This document shows, in pieces, positions 34,189 through 44,949 of a stretch of DNA of 64,000 bases. Below the pieces are notes generated by a model. It did no database searches and was not told the origin of the DNA. It worked only from the letters and a program-made list of their open reading frames with translations. How positions within the stretch are numbered: position 1 is the first letter of the stretch; every line of letters starts with the position of its first letter. Position numbers and translations under genes: made by a program. Source of the DNA: Adineta steineri (taxonomy: Eukaryota > Rotifera > Eurotatoria > Adinetida > Adinetidae); assembly GCA_905250115.1 (NCBI GenBank), contig CAJNOI010000009.1:771745-835744 (forward strand). Direction: 5' to 3'.

Positions 34189-35171
34189 TTTTATCTACAA
34201 AACTAAATGATGAATCATTAAAAATAGAAAGAAAATAATTATTGATTCGATTAACGAAAGAATATTTTTCTCTCTTACTTGAATATAAATTATTATTTAA
34301 CGTTAATAAATTTTTTTCGTATTACATCTGTAATATGAAAATCCATTTGTATTTGAAGAAATAGATAAGGTACTTTAGAATATATAAATGTGATTCATAA
34401 TTTTATTGAATTTATATAAGATATGTCCTAGAGGACAAAATACTTGAAGATTTTACACCATTAAAATCATTTATATAATATATTAGGCAGTATGTCGAAA
34501 GAAGTATCCATGTTTTAAATAAAAAATTATGAATAATAGTAATAAGTAAGAAAGATTAAAATTTTGTCGAGAAAATGAAGATAGGAGAATAAAGAAACCC
34601 AATAAAAAAATGAGTGTAGGTGTTGATTGTTCACTAGTGACATCATTTAAACTATTATGAAATTAGAAAATTTTTCGTAAAAAATCAAATTAGCTATATT
34701 TTCATTTTTACTAGAAATGAAAACATTACTTTTCTTATGTATAGATTGTCTCTTATCATGTGTTGTATTTCTTAATTCAGTCAATATAATCCTTGCTAGT
34801 CACGCCTTCATAAATTCTTCTTAAGCATCGTAATACTAGAAGCGTGCCGAAAGCAAGAATGGGCGTTACATTAATAAATTCCAAAAGCAGAGGAGTGTCA
34901 CGTCCCATCGCGGATACGCCTCTGCTACCTGTTTTTTATGTTACTGGTTGTGTATAATTCATTGCCATGTTATTATGTTAGTAGAGATTTAAGAGTGTTT
35001 AAAACAAATTATAAGACTTGAACTAGATAGGAATTGTTTCGTATGATTTGTACTTTTTCTTTATAATTTTAGCTATCCGTACGTTAAAAAAACATACTAA
35101 ATGTTCATGCAATTGTAAAGTAGATTATTCTATCTTCTAGATTTATTTAAAAAAATCAAAAAAATATAATC
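34189..35171. other. Intergenic between GTPBP10 and the F-box gene
   Basis: No gene is seen. A GC-richer patch at 34835-34930 contains a strong hairpin, listed separately. Confidence 0.5.
34886..34926. other. GC-rich hairpin
   Basis: AGCAGAGGAGTGTC (34886-34899) pairs with GATACGCCTCTGCT (34913-34926) apart from two positions, around the loop ACGTCCCATCGCG. It stands out in a very AT-rich setting. The inner TGTCACGTCCC resembles the start of some Ty3/gypsy-type LTRs, so a solo-LTR relic or a small structured RNA are both possible. Confidence 0.4.
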
Positions 35172-36842
35172 TTAATTTTGACTCAACCATACATGTAAAG
35201 CATATTGACATTCCCATATTGATGAAACTTCTTTTAAAACAGATAAATAATCAATACAATCTTGATGATGAAACATGAAATTTTGTGGATATTCAAATGT
35301 AACACTTTTTAAATATTTAACATTATCAATAATATATTTCATATCATCACTATTTTTTACTCGAATATGTAAATGTTTTATATTTGAAGTTAATATTAAA
35401 CATACTGTTTCCATATTTGTTGTACAATTATTTGGAGCTAAATAATCAAATAAAGCTAATGTATGAATATTAACTGCATATTTAAGTAATTTATTTGTAC
35501 CGGAAATAATACTTGGCATATATTCATGAGAAAAATGAACAGATAATGAAAGTTTAACAAGATTTAGAAGATTAATTGTTGTTGAAAGAAATGTTAACGA
35601 ATCTTTTGGCCATTCACCATTAATTCCAATAATTAATTCATTAGTATTTTGAAATAATAAAGAATTTTCATTATTATTTATAATTTGACTTAAATCTAAA
35701 TCTAATTGTTTAATATTATTCATTATTATTGAATTCTTATCTTTCAGTAGAAAATTTGAAGCCGAAACTTTATTTAAATTTGAATAATATTCAAAATGAT
35801 TATGACATATGGGTATTGAATAAAGTATAAGTTTATGTAAATAAATAATATAATCACATATAACAAAACATTGTTTATCATTAAGCCAAAACGGTGTTTG
35901 AAAAAATGAAGTTATTTGTTCAATATTATTTGTATCAAAATGAACATCAGTTAAAACTGAAATAAAAAATTCAAATTTATTTAATAATGGTAATTTATCT
36001 AGAAAAATTTGTTCCCATCGATAACCATCAAATGTTGAATTAAATAAACTTCCATGACCAATTAATTTCAGATGAATAAGTTCTGGTATTAATGAAAGAC
36101 ATTGTTCAATTTTAGACATTTCGATACGACCATTGATACATGTTAAAGATTTTAATTGAAGAAATTTTAGATCTGTTGGAACATATTCACTATTATCATC
36201 AATATTAAAATCTTTTAAAATCATTGTTTGTAAACAAGGACAATGTTGAAGAATAATATAGAATTGTTTGATTGTTATACTATTTCGAATTCGAAGATAA
36301 TTTATAGTAGAATTAATAGACCATTGAAATTCAGTCATATCTTTTGGCCACATATTTAAATCAAGTTGTTGAAATGAATGATCATTTATAGTTGATGATA
36401 GAAGATTTAATGAAGTATTTTTACGAATATTTAATGTTTGTAAATCAATTGAGAAAGAAATTAATGATGATAAATGAATAATAGAATTTAAAAATAGTTT
36501 TAAATCATTATCTTCAATTTGAATGAGTTTTAATGAACGTAATCGATTAAACTGAGTAAGATTAAATAATGAAAGAAATAATGGTATTTGACCATGAGTT
36601 TTATCTTTATTCGATAATGTTAATGAAATAACTTGTTCAAATGGAATCATTCGACAGATAATATTAAAATTTGATTTTGATATTGATTCAAAATTAAAAT
36701 CATAATTATTATAAGAATTTACAATCGAATAGAATCGTTTACAAACAGAACGAAATGAAAAGAAAATTGTTTCAATATCAAGATAATCAATAATATGATA
36801 AAGAATTTCAATAGGTAATGTATTAAGATATACAGTAGACAT
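35172..36842 (-). CDS. F-box protein with leucine-rich-like region
   Basis: Probable SCF ubiquitin-ligase substrate receptor. A single open frame of 556 residues without introns begins with an F-box: NTLPIEILYHIIDYLDIETI, then FRSVCKRFYSIVNSY. The rest is a long array of loosely repeated Leu/Ile-rich segments (FNRLRSLKLIQIEDNDLKLF, CLQTMILKDFNID, LIPELIHLKLIGHG, LVKLSLSVHF, NIKHLHIRV), typical of divergent leucine-rich repeats. The lack of introns contrasts with all neighbours except VMA21 and suggests a retroposed or rapidly duplicating family. Substrate unknown. Confidence 0.82.
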   Translation of the reverse strand: MSTVYLNTLPIEILYHIIDYLDIETIFFSFRSVCKRFYSIVNSYNNYDFNFESISKSNFNIICRMIPFEQVISLTLSNKDKTHGQIPLFLSLFNLTQFNRLRSLKLIQIEDNDLKLFLNSIIHLSSLISFSIDLQTLNIRKNTSLNLLSSTINDHSFQQLDLNMWPKDMTEFQWSINSTINYLRIRNSITIKQFYIILQHCPCLQTMILKDFNIDDNSEYVPTDLKFLQLKSLTCINGRIEMSKIEQCLSLIPELIHLKLIGHGSLFNSTFDGYRWEQIFLDKLPLLNKFEFFISVLTDVHFDTNNIEQITSFFQTPFWLNDKQCFVICDYIIYLHKLILYSIPICHNHFEYYSNLNKVSASNFLLKDKNSIIMNNIKQLDLDLSQIINNNENSLLFQNTNELIIGINGEWPKDSLTFLSTTINLLNLVKLSLSVHFSHEYMPSIISGTNKLLKYAVNIHTLALFDYLAPNNCTTNMETVCLILTSNIKHLHIRVKNSDDMKYIIDNVKYLKSVTFEYPQNFMFHHQDCIDYLSVLKEVSSIWECQYALHVWLSQN

Positions 36843-37914
36843 ATCAGTATGAAATAAAAAACAATAGTAAAATAAATATTTTAGATCGAAACGAATTTAT
36901 TTCTTATTTCAATTTTTATAATAATCTATGAGTAATACTATTATTTTTATTGCTTTTCATATGTTATGAATTCAACCAATCATATAATTATTAAAGGAAC
37001 TACTGCTTCGCGCATCGCTAATTTTAATAATCGAGTTATTATCATATTAAAAGTACGAACTGAGGTCGAACTCATGAAATTCAAATTATAATAAAGGTGA
37101 CGTCGTCTATCACTCATTAGCATTACATATTACTTAACGAAAATTGTGCATGTCGCACCCACGTATATAAATGCAACCTGTAGATTGTCATTTTAAAAGG
37201 AATACAAAACAAATCAAGCATTTCAAAAACTTGGTAAAAATAGCAATAGTCAATTATGTTTTTCTAATGACGTTCGATGACAGATAAAACTCCGTTAAAA
37301 GCATAAGCAATCAGTTAGTTTCACTCATGACGTTAATGATAATGACGTATGTATTTATTTCAAATCCTCCAGTCACGTAAAAAACGTTTATCATTCTATA
37401 CTCTTCTCGTATACCTGATCGAGCGTCATCGAGTGTTTTGCGTCCTATAGAATATTGTATCGCTATTTGTTCGCAGATACTTGTTGTGTCTATGAAAGTA
37501 TAAGTATACTAACTTGATAATTTGAGTGATTTACTTTTTTTTGAATTATATAATCGATATTCCAGTAAGTTGAGAAAAAAAGGAAGTTGTTTTTTCAGTA
37601 ATAGCCGTTTGATATGAATAATTCGAAGCCTCCATTCGCCTTTAAATTATTATTCATGATGATAGTCACCATAAAAAAACTTGACTCTCTTAATATTGAG
37701 TATCAATATTATTTATCGAATAGATTCAGTTTTTATTATTCATCACGATTCGATAGAAATATAGAAAAAATGTATACAATTGTCGGACGATATATATTAA
37801 GTAATAAAATTCTTTAAGAACGTAATAAATATTTTTGAGTTTTACTTGAATATATGTATACTAATAATTTGTTATTAAATCGAATTTATTTTATTTTAGA
37901 TAAAATACAGAATA
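36843..37914. other. Intergenic between F-box and ABHD genes (divergent promoters)
   Basis: The two flanking genes point away from each other, so this region should hold both promoters. A plus-strand frame at 37614-37817 has no recognisable feature. TTTTAG at 37894-37899, shortly before the ATG, may be a 5' leader acceptor. Confidence 0.5.
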
Positions 37915-39679
37915 ATGTCCACGTATAGTTGTTGGAAATGTTCTGAAAATGGTGATAGTGAACCATCATCTCCATCACATGCCATTGATCAAATGATATC
38001 ATTATCAATGTTTGATTATGCTGATATGAAAAAAGCACTAGCAAATAATGAACCAAGTACTAAATTTCAGAAGTTTGTATTTTAATAAATCAAACATATA
38101 ATTTCTATAATTCCTATTGAATTCTTCAGATCATCATATAGCGTATCATCATATAGCCTATTACAATTAAAACGAACACGTCGAATAGCTTTTCGAAAGT
38201 ATGTTATATTTTATTCATATTTAGTTTAGTTATTATCGTAAAGGAAAGTGGCGCTTGAAATATAAAACTTAGTTAGAAGAAAAAGCACCATCTTTCATTT
38301 TAACAAAGTAATTTCAAATGACTACAATGATGAAAGGTATACTAATACAGGTGAACATTAAAATCTTTTAAAGTCGTATAAATCCCATCAGATATCTAAA
38401 CTATTAGAGACATGCAAAAATTACGAATTTTAGTTCTCCAAAAAAAGAATAATGAAGTGAATTGAAATGATTTACAAAAATATTTATTTTAGTCGTTTTT
38501 CAACAATCGATTCATTACGACGATTAGCATGGAATAATACCAGTCCAAAACTACTTGAACAAGCTGAAAAACAAGTATTTTCAATATTAAAATCTCGATT
38601 TAATGGTCGTTATGTACCTGTAGCGAATGATAAGGAAAGAATCTGGACAGTTTATTCAAATTTATCTTTAAACAATACTCCCATTGTTCTTCTTCATGGT
38701 TTTGGTGGAGGTGTTGGTTTATGGAGTTTAAATTTCGATCAATTATGTGCAGATCGACCTGTTTATGCTATTGATTTACCAGGTTTTGGACGTAGTAGCC
38801 GACCAATATTTAGTCTTGATCCACATGAAGTTGAAGATCAAATTATTAATATGATCGAAGATTGGAGAAAAGGAATGGGATTAAATGAAGAATTTATTCT
38901 TCTTGGTCATAGTTTTGGCGGATATATAAGTGCTTCTTATGCATTAAAATATCCAAAATATATAAAACAACTTGTATTAATTGATCCATGGGGTTTTGCA
39001 CGTCGACCTGAAAATATTTGGCAAACAGGTCGTTTCCAACGTGTACCAACATGGATGAGATCATTTTCATCGGTTATGATGAAACTTTCACCACTTACTG
39101 GACTTCGTGTGGCTGGACCACTTGGTAATCCCATCATTTATAATAAAAAAAATAAACGAAGAGTTTTTCTTTGTTTTTTTTATAAGGTGTGCCAGTTATA
39201 AAATATTTCCGGCCAGATCTTCGGACGAAATTTGAAAAATTATTTGATGATGATCGTATATTAGTATATTTATATCATTGTAATGCACAAATACCTACTG
39301 GTGAACAAGCATTTCGAACTATCTGTGATTGTTTTGCATGGGCAAAAGGTTCGCAATTGACTTCTTCTTTTTTTCTGTTATTTAAATATTTTATTTTATT
39401 AGAACCAATGGTTGATCGTATTCATTTATTAGATGAACGAACTCCAATATATTTTCTGCATGGCGATCAATCATGGATAACAAGTGAATCATCTTTTATT
39501 ATTCAAGAAAAACGTCAAAATGTTTTTGTTGAAAACATTAAAGGAGCTGGACATCATGTATATATTAAACCATATATAATCCTGATAATTTAAAATCCAT
39601 TTTTTATTTTTAGATTTATGCTGATGCAGCAGTAGAATTTGAAATGTATCTAAAAAGAATTCTACTCAATAAAGACTAA
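37915..39679 (+). CDS. Alpha/beta-hydrolase, ABHD4/ABHD5-like
   Basis: ABHD4 is a lysophospholipase-type hydrolase of N-acyl phospholipids, and ABHD5 (CGI-58) is the activator of ATGL on lipid droplets. Several exons join in phase, starting MSTYSCWKCSENGDSEPSSP. The hydrolase core is VLLHGFGGGVGLWSLNFDQL, then DLPGFGRSSRP, the nucleophile elbow GHSFGG and LVLIDPWGFARRPEN. Further on come KYFRPDLRTKFEKLFDDD, YHCNAQIPTGEQAF, HGDQSWI and GAGHHVYADAA-like GAGHHIYADAA with the family histidine. The elbow has Ser, as in ABHD4, where ABHD5 has Asn, so it is probably an active hydrolase. The Ser-rich N-terminus is longer than usual. AATAAA lies near 39748. Confidence 0.9.
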
Positions 39680-41068
39680 CCTTCTCTTGTATTTGGCAAT
39701 CTTCTGTGAAAATTACCACTTATTTTTATACATATATATATATTCAAAATAAACATTTTTTTCTCGGTGTTATTAATAAATTAAATATACTAATCTTTTG
39801 AAATGTATTATATTTAGTTTAAAAGAATAAATAGACTTGAAACGAATGAAATTTATAGTAAGGTGTTAAAAGGATTCCAGTTCAGTTCATTATCTTGATT
39901 CATCATATTGAGAAATAATCAGAAAATCATGTTTTCTGCGACCTAGATGATTAAGCATAATGTCAACAATGTATATAGTTGCATTATATCAGCTGTGTTA
40001 ATGATTAATGCAGAGGAGGAACATTCGATCCTATTTAAATTACCTTTAAATTATGATTTCCTTCCGATAGACATGATTTGATGTTTGCAAAACAAAGAAA
40101 ATTATTAACAGTCTTGTAAAGTATATGTTTTATTCTGTATAACAAGTCATTTTTATCAATTGAAATAAACTGTTGATATATACTGTCCTTGTTTTATAAT
40201 AATAATATTTAATAACCTTGACTAAATGCTTACTATAGATTTCTACTTATCACACCATGTCAACTTATTTATTTAATTTCTACTCATTCATTAAAAATAA
40301 ATATCACAAATATGCAGTATTTACTAGATGTCAATAGGCTTTTAGTTTCATCGAGAAAACGGAAACGTAGGTGAGGAAAGGAATAAATACTAATTTGTTA
40401 TTGTAGTATATAAAAAAAATCAGAGACATAATATTTATCTTGTTATTCATGAAAAATACATCACGTAAATGCTCATAGAGAGAGAGAAACTTTTTAATCT
40501 TGTTGAGTATATAAAGTAATGCTAAATATTTTCTTTGACCCAATAATTTTTCCACATTTCAGATATAATCCAAGAATTCTTTATCACTCCTGTAAGTAAG
40601 CATGTACCGACAAACTAATAGATTATTTTATCATCTGAGTCATACACATTTATATTAATAGACACAAAAACTAGATCAGTTTTTATTTCAAATAATTACA
40701 ATTAGTTCTTATACTAACACGACTAATGAAAAATATATCGCTATTCTAATTTTAATTTAACATAAGAAGAAAATTCGTTTTTTTAATCATCAATAGGGTT
40801 TATATAAATATATTATTTCGAGTGTTCTGATTTCAATCTCGTTTTGTTTATGCTGTTCAAGGTCAAAAACATGATTTTTTTTCTACGTCTGCTTTAATAT
40901 ATGATTAAGACACCCACGAAAACAGTGATTTTTGAGAAAAAAAAGTTTCACTGCTTGTGATTTTTTGTTTGTTGACAACACTTATGAGTCTTCCATTATT
41001 CGTCAAGCAGCTATCAACGAAATTGTACATAAGCCACTTTTTTCTTTCATTTTAGCGTTAGAAAAAAA
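39680..41068. other. Intergenic, nothing recognised
   Basis: Very AT-rich. Open frames here (such as 40555-40331 minus and 40932-41129 plus) are low-complexity; the latter is a shadow of the next gene's start. Confidence 0.5.
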
Positions 41069-41469
41069 ATGTCTAAATTCAATCTTATATCATTTGTTAT
41101 TTGCGTGTATTTCATTGTTCTCCAGTTAACTATCATCGAATGTCGACCACGTACACAAAAAATAGTTGTACATGGTCATGAATGGACAGTACCAAATGAA
41201 CCAGGCTGGAAAGAAAGTAATAATTCTTTACCATTATATTTTTAACATTTCTTTCATACTTTTTTTTTCTGTTTTCAGTTTTAGACGAAGCTGAACCTAT
41301 TCGTCGTAAATACTTAACAGATTGTGCATCAAGTCGTGAATGTCGTTTGGCTGCAGAACGATTGCGAGATATATTTTTAAAATATCCTGTTTCAGCAAAA
41401 TATTATGATGACTTTCTAGATAGTGACTATCGTTCAAGTGACATTGATTCGATTTTCAAATGGGGTTGA
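41069..41469 (+). CDS. Small secreted protein or peptide precursor (112 aa)
   Basis: Family not recognised. Exons 41069-41216 and 41279-41469 join in phase. An N-terminal signal peptide (NLISFVICVYFIVLQLTII) probably ends near EC/RPRTQ. The mature part contains HGHEWTVPNEPGWKE, a basic cluster RRK, then a pair of cysteines spaced CASSREC, followed by an amphipathic stretch (RLAAERLRDIFLKYP). The precursor ends SIFKWG and then the stop. A C-terminal Gly can serve as an amide donor, and the basic cluster could be a convertase site, so a peptide hormone is conceivable. A secreted protein with one disulphide is the safer reading. AATAAA-like signals follow near 41668. Confidence 0.6.
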
Positions 41470-44400
41470 TTTGTATACATGCTTGTATATTTTGTTAATG
41501 AACATCAAATGATAAAGAAAAGAAAAGTTCATATTATAATTTTCCTAGGCAATTTTCATTATGATAATATATCATATTTATTTAGATAAAATAAGAATGA
41601 TATTTTTTCTTATGAAACAATAGATGTAACTCTTATTTAAGTAATTTTCAATAATGCAAATGAAAATAAATAAATTATTTTTTATTTCTGTTACAAGCTG
41701 AAACATGTTTTTATTGTCGAGTAGCTATGAATTCAATTTAATATAAAGCACGTTAGAGTTCAGTACATCCTATTTAATTCTCAGATCTATAATTTCACAT
41801 TTTTTTCTCTAAATTGAAAATGAGTATGATGTCAACGTGAAACGATCATATGTGCGGTTATATTATTTATGTATCTAAAATCAAAGGTAACCTGAGTAGA
41901 AATAATAATCCTTACGTGCTCGTTCGATATTTTACTAAGAGCGACTTATATCTTTTGCAAATGAATGTCACTCAATTCTGATTATATTCAAGATAATATC
42001 GTTTTTAATTTTATCACGTGAAGAAGATTCCATATTTTCCCTCATACAGTTAGATATTTCTATTGCAAATAATCTACTTTCAATGATGTTTTGTTTATCT
42101 CATTGACACATTCATTTGAGATATAAAGATTTTTTACATTATTGAGACTATCTTACACTTTTATATTGTTAAGAAGTGGAAAGTGGCTATGTGCATTCAA
42201 AAGGGTATAATGAATCAATTACTAAATATTAAGTTATATCATAATTCTACATACTTTGGTTATTAACATACATAAAATATTCCAACTTAATGGTAGTTTA
42301 TCAATTCTTTATTATACTCAAAAAAAAGTATAAACTATGTATTACAGTTGTGCATATACGAAAAAAAAACTTAATCGAAATAAAAATCAATCAGGTTACA
42401 AACATTTCTACCACTTCTTCTCTTGACCTTCGCAGAAAATAATTGAATTTTTGTTTCATTGCATTTACTAGAAATTGCACTACTAGTTAGTATATGAATT
42501 GCAAAACATATAAGACTAATCAACACTCAGTTCAAGATAATACTCTGTATTAAAGTACGATAATTAATCTATACTTCAATCTTTAGTTGCTTATTCACAC
42601 TTACAAATCAAATGAATTCATTCATAGTACACGTGCATACTAGTCGGATTGTTTTTGCTCTTCATTTAACACTAAATAATAAATACGTAGTTCATCAGAA
42701 AAAAGAACAAGATAAGGATTCTGTTTTTCAGCAAGCAGTTCTATATAAATTTGATTTTTGCTAAAAACATACTATGTCCTTAAGATAATATTATTCAATA
42801 ACAATTTTGATAACGAACAGGTAGTTTCTATAACGAAATAACAATTCATAATTGATGGTTTTCAGGAATTTTTTTTTATTGAAATTACATTAAATATTCT
42901 TTCATCAATAAAATGATCCACGTTTAAATTTAAAGAAAAAAAAAATCATTTTTCATTATTTTAATAATTAAAATATTTCGAAAATAATATAAGAATTCGT
43001 TAACTATTTGATTTTTATAATAGTTAAGTTGAAACTAGAAAATATTTATATGGTGTGTCATCTGTTATTTTTTAATTTCTGCCTACGTGTTTTTTAACAA
43101 AATAAAGAAAAAAACGATGATTTTCATTTTTATTGAAAAATGAAAGTGTCAGATGAAAAACAATCGAACAGTACTTTTGTTTTTCAATATTGTTCTAGAC
43201 AGAAAAAAGGAAGCGAAAATAGTAAAAGCAATAACAATAACATTCATTTAAATTTTTAAACACCATTTTCGTAAAGTTCTCAATTTATATGTATAGTAAA
43301 TAAACTAAATTTTATGATTAATATTAACATAAGCAGATTTTTAATATAAAACTGCATGATTATTGTATGTTTTCGTGAATATTCATTCGTTTAACTAGGA
43401 TTTTATTTGACATGAACAAAAGGAACTATGTATATAAAATCTTGAAGTGTAAATTATGATTTTGGGTACAAAAAATAATATGCATGATTTGATCGATATT
43501 TTCTTTTTTCAAAAAAAGAGGTCTTCATATAAATAAATATAAATAGTGAAGAGATCGAAATTGCATTATTTTTTAATTGTCTATACTTTTGAATTTAGGT
43601 TACATTTCTCTATTAAGATTTACTATATATATATGGTTACAAAACGTATGAATAAACATTTTATATATTCATTCCTGTAGTAAGAGTATTTTTTTAAGGG
43701 TATAGATTTATCTGTTCAGTATTTATTTGTTAGTTTATATTAGTAAAAGTTGTATAGTTTTAGTTAATATAAGTTTATTAGACTAGTAATATTTGTTTGC
43801 GTGTGTAAACTAGAAAACAAATTCTTTTCTTAGAAAATATAAAGTACGAAATAACTTGAGTACCACACTCGCCAGTAGGACGCTTTAAAAGCACGTATTT
43901 GTTTGTTTACACATACAAATCAATTTTTGAAACAAGAGAGATGATTTCAAAGAATAGAATCATTCTTCAATTAAAGGTATGTGATCAAATTTTTCTATAT
44001 GTAATTTTTATAAATTCAATAGTAACGAAAATGTATATATTATTACAAAAATAACTCTTTGTAATTTAAATTTCCTTGAAAATTTGTCATTTCAATGAAG
44101 AAGTAGTCATAAACATCAAGGCATTTAGATTACGATCAAAAATTAGAAAATCTTTAAGCAAATAAAATGTTAGAATGAATTTTTTTTGTCGTTTGTACGT
44201 CTTTTTTCTTATCAATAATGAATGTATTAAAATATTTCGAATTTACTAGTAAAACCTACAATTCATTATCTTCTTAAATTCTATAAAAATCATATTTAAG
44301 GGTAAGATAATAATGTTACAGCTTCATATTAACAGAAGTGATTCTTTTGTATATCACAAATATTATAAATTTCGAAAGATTTTTCGTACCAATTTTTATT

Positions 44401-44949
44401 TTTTTTTTGCAAAATATCAAAAATTTCCAACTGCTCCCGTCAAAATATAAACTATATATATTCTTCTACTATAAAACCTCACAATTTTCATACATGACGT
44501 CGGCTTCAAAAATCATGAAAACAACAAAACAATTCCAACATCGACATTGATTCATACAATTTTTTTTTATAAATTTTGTGTCATAGAATCGATCTTTTTT
44601 TTATTGTCGTTCTGTATTTCAAAAGAACAAAAAAGAAAAACTGAGAATAAGACTGATGCATATTATATTTACATAACAAGAAATCATACATTACGTACAG
44701 ACTGTTTTTGTGCAAACATGTTACTACCTTGTTTTCGAGTTAAAAGAAAAGTCTATGAATTTAGGAAGTTTTTACTTTCTATCGATATATATATATATAT
44801 ATATACGTGTCTCAGTTACAAAAAGATTCTTATTTGCGTAATGTTAGTGATGAAAAGACGCGTCTAATATATGTATATTTTTATTAATATGTTTGATTTC
44901 TCTGTACAATTCATAAAGAAATATATTTTTAGATATAGAGAATATCAAT
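41470..44949. other. Long AT-rich intergenic region
   Basis: No gene is recognised over about 3.5 kb. There is a (TA)n run at about 44787-44804. Open frames at 44338-44550 and 44547-44867 are low-complexity and show no family feature or splice structure. Confidence 0.5.

Noticed and set aside
44338-44867. Two small plus-strand open frames
   Set aside because: Composition is that of AT-rich spacer; no splice structure or recognisable domain.
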